From: UBA1926 sp002337215
Lineage (GTDB): Bacteria; Planctomycetota; Phycisphaerae; Phycisphaerales; UBA1924
Assembly: GCA_963973795.1 (NCBI GenBank)
Contig: CAXBAF010000044.1
Coordinates: 1-21,557, forward strand
DNA length: 21,557 bases
Direction of reading: 5' to 3'
Shown here: positions 4,366-13,177 of the stretch, in pieces
How positions within the stretch are numbered: the stretch's first letter is position 1
Layout: each line of letters starts with the position of its first letter
Notes under the pieces: generated by a model
The model's input: the letters and a program-made list of their open reading frames with translations, nothing else
Told to the model about the DNA's origin: nothing
Databases searched by the model: none
Program-made: the position numbers and the translations under genes

Positions 4366-5829
4366 TTGCCGACACATCCATCCCGGCCCGCGCCGGCCGC
4401 CGCCTGCTTCCTCGTTCTGGGGAGCGCCGTGGTGCTGCTCGCGGGCTGCCAGAGCTATCAACCCAAACCGCTCGATCTCGCGGCCCATCGCGACACCTGG
4501 CTCGCCCGGACGCCGGGCGATGAACCGGTTGGGGTGTTCGCGGAGAAGCTTGCCGAGGAAGGCAAGCCCAGCGCGTTCGATCTGTCCGATGGGCTCAGCC
4601 TCGCGGAGGCCGAGGTCGTCGCGCTCGTGTTCAACCCCGACCTTCGCCTCGCGCGACTCCGCGCGGGTGTCGCGTCGGCGACCGCCGAGCATGCCGGGCT
4701 GTGGCAGGACCCGCAGTTTGGCGTCGACTTCCTGTCGATGGTCGAGGGCGGGTCGAACCCTTTCCTGATCACGCCCGGGCTGTCGCTGACCATCCCGATC
4801 TCGGGACGTCTCGAAGCCGAGAAGGCGAGGGCGGATGCTGCGGTCGCGGCCGAACTGACTCGCGTCGCGGAACAGGAATGGCAGACGCGCATCGAGGTCC
4901 GCCGGGCGTGGCTGACCTGGTCGGCGGCCACGCTCAAGGCCGAGCAGACCGAGCGTTTGCTTGCCTCGATCGAGTCGCTGGTCGGCTCGACCACGCGGCT
5001 GGCCGACGCCGGCGAGATCGTCCGAACAGAAGCGGCGCTGTTCACCATAGAACAAGCGAGCCAGCGGCAGACGATGCTCCGATATCGCGGGGAAGCTGCT
5101 GAGGCAGAGCAGGAACTCCGCACCCTGCTCGGGCTGTCTCCGGCCGCACCGCTCGAACTCGTGCCGACGGTCGCGGCAGTCATGGACCCGGACGAGCTGA
5201 CCCCCGACGCCGCGACCGATCGGAGCCTGACGCTCGCACGGCTCCGCGACGAGTACGAGGTCGCCGAGCAGACGCTGCGGCGCGAGGTGCGCGAGCAGTA
5301 CCCCGACCTGACCATCGGCCCGCTGGCCGAGTTCGACCGGGGCGATACGCTGCTCGGTTTCTCACTGTCGCTGCCGATCCCGCTCCTCAACGCGAACAAG
5401 CAGGGCATCGCCGAAGCGCACGCGGAGCGCGAATTCGCCCGCGCGGCGTTCGAGACGGCGTACGAACGGCTCGTCGGTTCACTCGCGGTGACCCAGACTC
5501 GGTTCGACACGATCCGCGAACAGCGTGAGGTGATTGAGACGGAGATCGCTCCGCTTGTGGATCGGCAACTCGCCGACGCCCAGAACCTGTTGCAGCTCGG
5601 CGAGGGCGGGAGCCTGGTGCTCCTCGAAAGCCTGACCCGCGTCGGTCAAACGCAGATGTCCCTGATCGACGCACGGCTCGGCGAATCGCTCGCGATCGCC
5701 CGGCTCGCCGAACTCGTCGGTCCGCCCACTGCTCAGCCGGTTGACGACCCGAACACAAACACTCCCGGCGCGGCCGACCCGGCCCCCGCAACCAACGAGG
5801 GCGACGCCGCCCGCGAGGTGACCCCATGA
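4366..5829 (+). CDS. Outer-membrane factor lipoprotein of RND metal efflux (CzcC/CusC family)
   Basis: A TolC-fold outer-membrane channel subunit that would carry metal from the adaptor and RND pump across the outer membrane. It has 487 aa, usual for the OMF family. I chose the TTG at 4366 because GGAG lies 8 bases upstream and it gives a full lipoprotein signal ending in LLAGC (Cys28). The two internal repeats typical of the fold are visible as long Ala/Glu/Leu/Arg helices (about 115-250 and 300-445) separated by strand-forming segments (PQFGVDFLSM and FSLSLPIPLLN). It overlaps the adaptor gene by 4 bp (ATGA). The substrate cannot be read from an OMF. Confidence 0.88.
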   Translation: MPTHPSRPAPAAACFLVLGSAVVLLAGCQSYQPKPLDLAAHRDTWLARTPGDEPVGVFAEKLAEEGKPSAFDLSDGLSLAEAEVVALVFNPDLRLARLRAGVASATAEHAGLWQDPQFGVDFLSMVEGGSNPFLITPGLSLTIPISGRLEAEKARADAAVAAELTRVAEQEWQTRIEVRRAWLTWSAATLKAEQTERLLASIESLVGSTTRLADAGEIVRTEAALFTIEQASQRQTMLRYRGEAAEAEQELRTLLGLSPAAPLELVPTVAAVMDPDELTPDAATDRSLTLARLRDEYEVAEQTLRREVREQYPDLTIGPLAEFDRGDTLLGFSLSLPIPLLNANKQGIAEAHAEREFARAAFETAYERLVGSLAVTQTRFDTIREQREVIETEIAPLVDRQLADAQNLLQLGEGGSLVLLESLTRVGQTQMSLIDARLGESLAIARLAELVGPPTAQPVDDPNTNTPGAADPAPATNEGDAAREVTP

Positions 5830-7205
5830 AATTCACACAACACCGATTCGCATCGCTCCTCACGCTTCTCGCCATCTCCGGGTCGCTGCTCATCACCGGC
5901 TGCACGCAGGAAGGTGACAATGCACAAGCCCCTCAACAGGAAGAGGCACCGGCCGCGGCGACCAACCGCATCGACATCCCCGCGACCGTGCGCAGCAACC
6001 TGGGCATCACTTTCGCCAAGGTCGAACGGCGAAGGGTGGACAGCACGATCCGCGTGCCCGGCGCGTTCGAGCTCCAGCCGCTCGCAAGGCACGAGTACCG
6101 CCTCACGCTACCTGGCACCGTGCAGCTCGAAGTCGACCAATACCAACCCGTCGAGCCGGGCGATCTGCTCTACCGCTTCCGTTCGCCGCAGTGGCCCGAG
6201 CTTCAGCACGAGATCATCATGGGCGAGCAGGACATCGAATCGGCCCGCGCCGACATCGAGGTCGCCCGGGCTCGGATCGACGAGACCGAGCGTCGCGTCG
6301 CGATCATGCGGGACCGGCTGTCATCCCTGATCGCGGCCGAGATCCGCAACGCAGATCTCGAAGCTGAGGTCGCGGCACTCGAAGCGAGTCTGCCTCGCTT
6401 GCGCGCGGAGCTCAATCAGGCCGAGATAAAGCACGCCAACGCCGAGCGGACGCGAGAGCACGCTCTGCATCGCGCATCCGCCGCGACCGGGATTCCGGAA
6501 GAACGGCTTGCCGCCGAGGCCGAGCAGCATAACGAAGCGATTCCTGTTTATCGCACAATCGACTGGATAGAGGTGCGGGCTACCGAGCCGGGCGTCGTCG
6601 AGATACTCGCGCTCACCGACGGCTCCTTCGCTGAGGCACCGTCGCTCGTGCTCTCGACCATCGACCCGAGCAAGGTGCGCTTCCGGGCCATGGCTCTGCA
6701 GTCCGACCTGGTCCGACTCGGCACAACGCCCGAAGCCCGCATCGTGCCGCCATCCACGCCAGGCATTCCAATGAGCGACAGCGTCGACGCTTCGGTCACG
6801 ATCGGCCTCGAAGCCCATCCCGAGCAGCGCACCATCACGCTCCTCGCGACCCCCGCCGAAGGGCGGGCCTGGATCCGTCCCGGCGTCTCCGCGTTCCTCG
6901 AAGTTGTCGCCGAGACGACCGGCGGCCCGGCGCTCGCGATCCCGCGTGCGGCGATCGTCAAGGACGGTATCACCCATATCTTCTTCCGGCGTGACCCGCA
7001 GAACCCCAACAAGGCGATCCGTGTGGAGGCCGACATGGGCGTCGATGACGGTCGATGGGTCGTGATCAACAGCGGGATCTCGCTCAACGACGAAGTCGTC
7101 CTCGAAGGCACGTTCGAGCTCAAGCTTGCAACCCAGCAAAGCGGCGTCATGCAGAAGGGTGGCCACTTCCACGCCGACGGCACCTTCCACGCCGAGGAAG
7201 ACTAA
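5826..7205 (+). CDS. RND periplasmic adaptor lipoprotein (CzcB/HlyD family)
   Basis: The membrane-fusion protein that links the inner-membrane RND pump to the OMF. It has 459 aa. A signal peptide ends in the lipobox LITGC (Cys26). Residues 60-120 form the first lipoyl/beta half (GTVQLEVDQYQPVEPGDLLYRFRSPQW). Residues about 125-235 form a long charged helical hairpin rich in Glu/Arg/Ala. The second lipoyl half follows (VRATEPGVVEILALTDGSF), then beta-barrel and membrane-proximal domains (IPRAAIVKDGITHIFFRR). The C-terminus carries GGHFHADGTFHAEED, a small His/acidic tail that may bind metal. GAGG at 5815-5818 precedes the ATG. It is translationally coupled to the OMF gene. Confidence 0.9.
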   Translation: MKFTQHRFASLLTLLAISGSLLITGCTQEGDNAQAPQQEEAPAAATNRIDIPATVRSNLGITFAKVERRRVDSTIRVPGAFELQPLARHEYRLTLPGTVQLEVDQYQPVEPGDLLYRFRSPQWPELQHEIIMGEQDIESARADIEVARARIDETERRVAIMRDRLSSLIAAEIRNADLEAEVAALEASLPRLRAELNQAEIKHANAERTREHALHRASAATGIPEERLAAEAEQHNEAIPVYRTIDWIEVRATEPGVVEILALTDGSFAEAPSLVLSTIDPSKVRFRAMALQSDLVRLGTTPEARIVPPSTPGIPMSDSVDASVTIGLEAHPEQRTITLLATPAEGRAWIRPGVSAFLEVVAETTGGPALAIPRAAIVKDGITHIFFRRDPQNPNKAIRVEADMGVDDGRWVVINSGISLNDEVVLEGTFELKLATQQSGVMQKGGHFHADGTFHAEED

Positions 7206-7220
7206 GAGGAGCGAGACATC

Positions 7221-10200
7221 ATGCTGAAGAAACTCATCCAGTTCTCGCTCGATCATGCGGCGCTTGTGCTTGTGATGGCGGGTGTCGTGCTTGCGTTCGC
7301 GGCCTTCAGGCTGCCCAAGACACCGGTCGACGTATTCCCCGAGCTCAACGCACCGACCGTGGTCATCATGGCCGAGGCCCCTGGCCTCGCCGCCGACGAG
7401 GCCGAACAGTACGTCACCTTCCCGATCGAGACCTCGGTCAACGGCATCCCGGGAGTGCGGCGTGTGCGCACGAGCAGCGCGATTGGCCTGTCCATCGCTT
7501 ACGTCGAGTTCGACTGGGGTACAGACATCTACCGGGCTCGCCAACTCGTCTCGGAACGACTCGACACCGTCAGAGAGGAACTGCCGCCCGATACGCACGC
7601 GGAGATGACACCCATCACGAGCATCACCGGCGAGATCATGCTGCTCGCCGTGTCCTCGCCCGAGGGCGTCGTCCAACCGCTTGAACTGCGTGCCTACGCG
7701 GAGTTCGACCTACGAAACAAGCTGCTCGCGATCCCGGGCGTCTCGCAGATCGCGGTCATCGGAGGCGAGCTACCGGAATACCAGGTGCTCGTGCAGCAAG
7801 AGAAGCTCAGGCTCTACGACCTCTCTGTGGAGGATGTCATCGCCGCGGCAAGTGAATCACACAGCACGCTCAGCGCCGGCTATCTCCCGAGCGTTGACAG
7901 CCTTGAGTTGCCCATCCGTCAGAGCGGGCGCGTGCGATCGGCCGCGGACATTGCAGGCACGGTGATCAAGTACCACGACGGCGCATCCGTCACGATCGGG
8001 CAGGTCGCCGACGTCAAGCTCGGCCCCGCGCTCAAGCGTGGCACCGGGGCGGAAGGCGGACAGCCGGCGGTCATTCTGACCGTGCAGAAGGCTCCCGGCA
8101 CAAACACGCTCATCATTACCGAACAGATCGATGCCATGCTCGATACGCTTGAGGCGTCACTGCCCGACGGCGTAGAGGTCAATCGGCAGGTCTTCCGACA
8201 ATCCGACTTCATCAACCTGTCGGTCTCCAATGTGTTTCATGCCCTGAGAGATGCCGCGATCATCGTTTCGGTCATCCTGCTGCTGTTCTTGCTCAACGTG
8301 CGGACAACGCTGATCACCCTGACAGCTCTGCCGCTCTCGCTCGCGGTTGCCTTGCTGACGCTTGGCTGGTTGGGCGAAACCGTGAATGTCATGACGCTGG
8401 GCGGTCTCGCGATCGCGGTCGGCAGCCTCGTTGACGATGCCATCATCGATGTTGAAAACGTCTTCCGACGCCTCAAGCAGAACGCCACGAAGCCTGAGAA
8501 CGAACAGCAGCCGAAGCTCAGGGTCATCTTCGATGCGAGCAACGAGATCCGCCCGGCCATGGTCTTCGCGACCATCATCATCGCGCTGGTCTTCCTGCCG
8601 CTGATGTTTCTTGAGGGCATCGAAGGCCGGTTCTTCCGCCCGCTCGGCATCGCGTTCGTCATCTCGATCATGGCGTCGCTGGTCGTCGCGCTGACCGTGA
8701 CCCCCGCGATGTGCCGGTACATGCTCAACGTGAAGCCCGGGTCGGCCCTTGAAGCCGACGGCTTCCTCGTGCGATTCCTCAAGAAGCTCTACGAACCGGC
8801 AGTCCGGCTTGCGCTCCGCTTTCGGACCGCCGTGCTCGGATGTGCCGGTGTCGCGACTGTGCTTGCGCTGTGGCTCGCATCAACATTCGGCACGTCGTTC
8901 CTTCCCGAGTTCCAAGAGGGCACGTTCACCGTGTTCCTCAGCGCTCCCCCGGGGACCTCGCTCGTTGCGAGTGACCGCATGGCTTCCGCGGTCGAGAAAC
9001 AACTTGTCGCGGCCGAGGGTGTTCGGAGCGTGACCCGCCGCACGGGCCGGGCCGAGCGCGACGAGCACGCCGAGCCGGTGAGCAACTCTGAGATCGAGAT
9101 CACGGTGAAACCTGGCTACGACAACATCGAGGTGCGAGAGCGGATCTCACAGATCCTCGAACGCGTGCCCGGCATCACCACCAACATCGGCCAGCCTATC
9201 GAGCACCGGCTCAGCCACATCCTCTCGGGCACGCCCGCCGCCATCGCGATCAGCGTCTACGGCGATGATCTCGATGTCCTCCGCACCATCGCCAAGGAGA
9301 TCGAAGCCACCCTCAAGCCGCTGCCGGGAGCACGCGATGTCGCGGCCAACCGCGAGGTCATGATCCAGTCGCTCCCGGTGGACTACCAGCCCGCCGAGCT
9401 CGCCGCGTACGGGCTCACGCCCCGATCCGCCGCGCAGCAGGTCCGCAACGCGATCTTCGGCGTCGAGGTCGCCGAGGTGAACGAGGGCGTCCGTCGGTAC
9501 TCGCTGGTCGTCCGACTCGAAGACGAAGAACGCGACACCGTCCGCGATCTCAAGAACCTCGTCCTGCGCGGCATGGGAGGCGCACTCGTCCGACTCGACG
9601 AGGTCGCGGTCATCGGTCCCGAGATGGCCTCCAACCTCATCGCCCGCGAGAACGCCCAGCGTAAAGCCGTCGTGTCGCTCAATGTCGCCGAGGGTTCGAA
9701 CCTCGGGCATCTGGTCACGCAGGTCCGCGAGCGCGTCGACCCGATCGTGCAGCGGTACGGCTACACCGTCAAGTACGGCGGGCAGTTTGAGGCACAGCAG
9801 TCAGCGAGCCAGACCATCACGCTCTTCAGCGGCGTGGTCGTGCTCATCATGGTCCTGCTGCTCAACCTCGCGATCGGATCGCTCCGGGTGTCGCTGCTCG
9901 TGCTCGTGAACCTGCCGCTCGCTCTCATCGGCGGCATCCTTGCGATCTTCCTGACAGAGTCTCCGAACCCATTCATGAACTTCGCGGCGTTGTTCGGTGC
10001 CGGTGCATACACCGCCCCGGTCATCTCGATCGCGAGCCTCGTCGGGTTCATCACGCTCTTCGGCATCGCCGTCCGCAACGGCATCCTGCTCGTCAACCAC
10101 TACAAGCACTTGATGACTGAAGAGGGCGTGCCGATGCACGAGGCGATCGTCCAGGGCTCGATGGAGCGGCTCGTGCCGATCCTGATGACCGCTCTTACCG

Positions 10201-10409
10201 CGGCACTTGCTCTCATCCCGATCATCCTGAAGGGCGACAAGCCGGGCAACGAGATCCTCGCTCCGCTCTCGGTCGTCATCCTCGGCGGCCTGCTGACCTC
10301 AACCTTCCTCAACCTCGTCGTCGTGCCCGCCGGGTACGCGGCGATACATCGTCTCAAGCACCCGGTGCGTGCCGGGGAGAGTGAACCGAAGACCCCCGAT
10401 TCCATCTGA
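7221..10409 (+). CDS. Heavy-metal-efflux RND permease (CzcA/HME family)
   Basis: A proton-driven inner-membrane exporter of the HME-RND family, 1062 aa, the usual length. TM1 lies at about 10-30, a TM block at about 340-500 and a second at about 865-1050. Two large periplasmic porter regions lie between. TM4 carries GGLAIAVGSLVDDAIIDVEN; Asp405 and Asp406 sit where HME pumps have their proton-relay Asp, and Glu412 follows. The porter region after LPEFQEGTF lacks the Met residues that bind Cu(I)/Ag(I) in CusA, so a divalent ion (Zn, Co, Ni, Cd) is more likely, but this is inference. GAGGAG at 7206-7211 precedes the ATG, 15 bases after the adaptor gene. His-rich partner proteins flank the pump genes on both sides of the operon. 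Confidence 0.92.
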   Translation: MLKKLIQFSLDHAALVLVMAGVVLAFAAFRLPKTPVDVFPELNAPTVVIMAEAPGLAADEAEQYVTFPIETSVNGIPGVRRVRTSSAIGLSIAYVEFDWGTDIYRARQLVSERLDTVREELPPDTHAEMTPITSITGEIMLLAVSSPEGVVQPLELRAYAEFDLRNKLLAIPGVSQIAVIGGELPEYQVLVQQEKLRLYDLSVEDVIAAASESHSTLSAGYLPSVDSLELPIRQSGRVRSAADIAGTVIKYHDGASVTIGQVADVKLGPALKRGTGAEGGQPAVILTVQKAPGTNTLIITEQIDAMLDTLEASLPDGVEVNRQVFRQSDFINLSVSNVFHALRDAAIIVSVILLLFLLNVRTTLITLTALPLSLAVALLTLGWLGETVNVMTLGGLAIAVGSLVDDAIIDVENVFRRLKQNATKPENEQQPKLRVIFDASNEIRPAMVFATIIIALVFLPLMFLEGIEGRFFRPLGIAFVISIMASLVVALTVTPAMCRYMLNVKPGSALEADGFLVRFLKKLYEPAVRLALRFRTAVLGCAGVATVLALWLASTFGTSFLPEFQEGTFTVFLSAPPGTSLVASDRMASAVEKQLVAAEGVRSVTRRTGRAERDEHAEPVSNSEIEITVKPGYDNIEVRERISQILERVPGITTNIGQPIEHRLSHILSGTPAAIAISVYGDDLDVLRTIAKEIEATLKPLPGARDVAANREVMIQSLPVDYQPAELAAYGLTPRSAAQQVRNAIFGVEVAEVNEGVRRYSLVVRLEDEERDTVRDLKNLVLRGMGGALVRLDEVAVIGPEMASNLIARENAQRKAVVSLNVAEGSNLGHLVTQVRERVDPIVQRYGYTVKYGGQFEAQQSASQTITLFSGVVVLIMVLLLNLAIGSLRVSLLVLVNLPLALIGGILAIFLTESPNPFMNFAALFGAGAYTAPVISIASLVGFITLFGIAVRNGILLVNHYKHLMTEEGVPMHEAIVQGSMERLVPILMTALTAALALIPIILKGDKPGNEILAPLSVVILGGLLTSTFLNLVVVPAGYAAIHRLKHPVRAGESEPKTPDSI

Positions 10410-10427
10410 ACCAAGGAGAAACACGCA

Positions 10428-11009
10428 ATGAAAACGACGAACACCACCGCCGGACTCGCCCTCCTCGCCGCCCTCGGACTCACCCTCACCGGCTGCGGCG
10501 AGTCAGGCTCCGGCGACGACCACGCCCACGGCCCGGACTCACATGATCACGCCCCCGCCGAGCAAACTCCAGCCGCGGGGGGTGACACGCACGTCCACGC
10601 GGACGGCTCGACTCACGCCGCACACGAGCCCGATCCGGCTTCCCACACCGACGCGTCCGGCGACCATGCCCACCACGATGACGAGGTCGCCCTCGATCCC
10701 GCGACCATCGGCGAGATGACCGTCGAACTCGCCCAAGGGCACGGCGCGGTCGAGCCCGGTAAGGAAGGCCACCTGATCGTCAAGCTGCCGTACAACGACA
10801 GCGGCGCGACGGTCGTGCGCGCATGGATCGGCACCGAAGACCGCACGCTCTCGTTCGTCGGCAAGGGCGAGTACGCCCCGTCGCACGATGACTACGACAT
10901 CCACGCGACGGCGCCGGATCCCCTGCCCGAGAACACCATGTGGTGGATCGAGATCGAGAAGCCCGACGGCACCAAGGTCGTCGGCTCGTCCACCCCGATC
11001 ATGGAGTGA
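10428..11009 (+). CDS. His-rich lipoprotein, probable periplasmic metal-binding accessory
   Basis: A 193-aa lipoprotein with a signal ending in LTLTGC (Cys23). Residues 31-90 form a low-complexity linker with about 15 His, mostly as HxH and HH pairs mixed with Asp (DDHAHGPDSHDHA, DHAHHDDE). Residues 90-193 look like a small beta-rich domain (HLIVKLPYNDSGATVVRAWIGTEDRTLSFVGKG, then MWWIEIEKPDGTKV). I do not recognise the family. It is the last gene of the plus operon, with AAGGAG at 10413-10418, 18 bases after the pump gene. A role in collecting or buffering the exported metal in the periplasm is likely. It has no counterpart in E. coli Cus or Cupriavidus Czc that I know of. Confidence 0.75.
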   Translation: MKTTNTTAGLALLAALGLTLTGCGESGSGDDHAHGPDSHDHAPAEQTPAAGGDTHVHADGSTHAAHEPDPASHTDASGDHAHHDDEVALDPATIGEMTVELAQGHGAVEPGKEGHLIVKLPYNDSGATVVRAWIGTEDRTLSFVGKGEYAPSHDDYDIHATAPDPLPENTMWWIEIEKPDGTKVVGSSTPIME

Positions 11010-11051
11010 TGTGTCGTGGAGGCCGACGGCGGCGAGATCAGCTGGAGGCAG

Positions 11052-11073
11052 TTCTGCTATGACGCTTGCAGAA
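11052..11073. terminator. Weak dyad at the convergence of the two operons
   Basis: TTCTGC (11052-11057) and GCAGAA (11068-11073) form a perfect 6-bp inverted repeat with a 10-base spacer, overlapping the last codons of the minus-strand HMA-MauE gene. Only 47 bases separate the two converging stop codons and no T-tract is seen. This dyad is the only terminator-like element I can find there, so transcripts may run into each other. Confidence 0.25.
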
Positions 11074-11836
11074 GCACCATCATCGCAGTTGCCATGGCAG
11101 CCATAGTCAGATCCTCAACAAGCGTGACCTTGGTCATGGGCAGGTTCAGTGCCGTGCCCAGGCAGGCGCACCGGATGGCTCTCTTGTCGAGCAGCGCCTT
11201 GAGTACGCCGGTAGCTCCCACGAGCATCAACACGAGTGTCACCGCGTTGGTCACGACGGGCACCCACGCGAGCAGATAGGCGACACCGAGCGACAGTTCG
11301 ACAAACGGATACGCCCAGCCCCAGGCCGGCAGCCTCCGGGCGATCAGGTCGTAGCCCTGATACGCCGACACGAAGCCCGGCGGGTCGAGGAGCTTGAAGA
11401 ACGAGAAGACGATGAAGAAGCCGGCCATAAAGTGTCGCATCAGGGGCTCGGCCGACCAGTCGCCGGTGCTGACGGCGACGAGCAGCGTGACACCGGCGAT
11501 GAAGCCGACGATCAGAAAGAGCGGATAAAGGCTCTCCTTGGGTTGCTCTTCAACCATCGTGTTATGCTGATGAGTCGACGTTTCGGACGCGGCGGCTGCC
11601 GGTTCTGCCTCCTCCACGGATGTTAGCGTGTAATCGCCGGCGGATGCGACGGCGTCGCTCAGAGCGTCATGATCGGGGAGCGGGCGACCCGAGATGACGA
11701 CTTTGCCCTCATGCGGCGACACATCGGCGGACTCGATGGCGTCGAGCTTGAGCAGCGCGTCGCTGATTTTGCTTGCGCATCCGCCGCAGTGCATGCCGTT
11801 GATATTCAGCGTGCCCGTTTGTGCTTCATTCGTCAT
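11057..11836 (-). CDS. HMA domain fused to a MauE/DoxX-like membrane domain
   Basis: A 259-aa two-part protein. Residues 8-70 are a ferredoxin-like heavy-metal-associated domain with the motif GMHCGGC (14-20), as in CopZ and MerP, facing the cytoplasm or periplasm. A His-containing linker (THQHN, 88-92) leads to four or five TM helices (about 103-122, 132-150, 172-193, 196-215, 238-257). The membrane part resembles MauE/DoxX-type redox-associated proteins and ends with a CxCLG motif (RCACLG, 222-227), a possible second metal or thiol site. A MerT-like transporter or thiol-redox role is possible. It overlaps the APC gene by 11 bp and is the last gene of the minus operon. Domain calls are firm for HMA, moderate for MauE. 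Confidence 0.82.
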   Translation of the reverse strand: MTNEAQTGTLNINGMHCGGCASKISDALLKLDAIESADVSPHEGKVVISGRPLPDHDALSDAVASAGDYTLTSVEEAEPAAAASETSTHQHNTMVEEQPKESLYPLFLIVGFIAGVTLLVAVSTGDWSAEPLMRHFMAGFFIVFSFFKLLDPPGFVSAYQGYDLIARRLPAWGWAYPFVELSLGVAYLLAWVPVVTNAVTLVLMLVGATGVLKALLDKRAIRCACLGTALNLPMTKVTLVEDLTMAAMATAMMVLLQAS

Positions 11837-13175
11837 CTGAATTTCCGTTGCTGTTCTTTCGTTCGATGAACCACGCTTCGAGCCCGAAGATCAGGGCCAT
11901 GGATCCGAGGCCGACACCGACGACGAGCGGGTCGGTGGTGAGCTTGAGGTAGAGGAACGCCCCGAGCACGACGGCGTCGAGAACGAGGGCTGTCAGAAGC
12001 ACCCACGCCTTCGCATTGAGTTCCGTGCGCAGGTACTTGAAAACGCCCCAGTGGATCGCCATATCCATGACGATGTAGAAGATCGCGCCAAGCGAGGCGA
12101 TTCGGCCGAGGTCGAAGAAGATCGTCAGCGCGAGGGCGATGACCGCGGTGTAGACGAGGGTGTGCTTCTGGATCCGGCCCGGCATCCCGAAGTGACGGTG
12201 CGGGACGAGTTCCATGTCGGTGAGCATCGCGAGCATGCGCGAGACGGCGAACATGCTGGCGATGATGCCGGAGATGGTCGCGATGATCGCGAGCCCGATC
12301 GTCAGCCACTCGCCCCACTGGCCGACGGCTGGGCGGGCGGCCTCTGCGAGCGATGAGTCTCGGGCAGCAATGATCTCGTCCACGCTGAGGTTGCCGGCGA
12401 CGGCGAGCGTCACGAGCACGTAGAGCCCGGTGCAGATGAGCACACTGAAGATGATGGAGCGGCCAACGTTCTTCTTGGGCTCTTCGATCTCATCGCCGCT
12501 GTTGGTGATGGTCGTGAAGCCCTTATAGGCCAGAATCGAGAGCGCGACGGCGGCGAGGAAGCCAGTGATGCCGCCCTGAGCATCGGATGACGCGCTCTCG
12601 CCCGTGAGCGTGTCGAAAGAGAGCCCCGACACCCAGAGGCCGATCCCGGCAAAGACCGCGATGCCCGCGATCTTGATGATCGCGGTGACCTTGCTCAGCC
12701 CGCCAATGACCTGATTCCCGAGTAGGTTGACGATGAACGCGACGAAAATCAAACCGACGCCGAGCGCGGGCACGAGCCATGAGTCCGAGCCCTCGCCGAA
12801 GATCCGCATCGTGTAGGTGCCGAAGGTGCGGGCGACGAGGCTCTCGTTGATGACCATCGAGAAATACATCAACAGCGAGCAGCCCGCGGTGACAACGCCC
12901 GGGCCGTACGCCTTCTTGAGGATCATCGCGATGCCGCCCGCGGACGGGTACGCGTTGCAGACCTTGATGTACGAGTACGCGCTGCATGCGACGACAACCG
13001 CCGCCGCGATGAACGCGACGGGGAAGAGGCCGCCGGTGAGTTCGGCGACTTGGCCGGTGAGGGCGAAGATGCCCGCGCCGATCATGACGCCGGTGCCCAT
13101 CGCGATCGAGCCGGTCAGCGTCAGACTTTCCTTCTCGTAGTCGCCTCCGTGGTTGTGGTCATTGTGTTCGCTCAT
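11826..13175 (-). CDS. APC-superfamily permease with His-rich N-terminus
   Basis: A 449-aa inner-membrane transporter of the amino-acid/polyamine/organocation superfamily with about 12 TM helices. TM1 carries the signature GTGVMIGAGIFALTGQV (residues 28-44), the unwound substrate-binding helix. The cytoplasmic N-terminus is MSEHNDHNHGGDYEKE, a short His/Asp-rich tail unusual for this family. AGGAG lies 5 bases before the ATG, the gene starts 2 bases after the TRASH-protein stop, and it overlaps the HMA-MauE gene by 11 bp, so it belongs to the efflux operon. Known APC members move amino acids or amines, while the related NRAMP family moves metals. Import of a metal-chelating amino acid or export of a complex are guesses. 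Confidence 0.85.
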   Translation of the reverse strand: MSEHNDHNHGGDYEKESLTLTGSIAMGTGVMIGAGIFALTGQVAELTGGLFPVAFIAAAVVVACSAYSYIKVCNAYPSAGGIAMILKKAYGPGVVTAGCSLLMYFSMVINESLVARTFGTYTMRIFGEGSDSWLVPALGVGLIFVAFIVNLLGNQVIGGLSKVTAIIKIAGIAVFAGIGLWVSGLSFDTLTGESASSDAQGGITGFLAAVALSILAYKGFTTITNSGDEIEEPKKNVGRSIIFSVLICTGLYVLVTLAVAGNLSVDEIIAARDSSLAEAARPAVGQWGEWLTIGLAIIATISGIIASMFAVSRMLAMLTDMELVPHRHFGMPGRIQKHTLVYTAVIALALTIFFDLGRIASLGAIFYIVMDMAIHWGVFKYLRTELNAKAWVLLTALVLDAVVLGAFLYLKLTTDPLVVGVGLGSMALIFGLEAWFIERKNSNGNSDDE

Positions 13176-13177
13176 GC

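Noticed and set aside
6321..7676. Minus-strand frame of 451 codons opposite the adaptor and RND permease
   Set aside because: It is antisense of two firmly identified genes and has no recognisable domain.
11016..11279. Plus-strand frame continuing after the His-rich lipoprotein
   Set aside because: It lies opposite the C-terminal half of the HMA-MauE gene and its hydrophobic stretch is the mirror of TM codons there.
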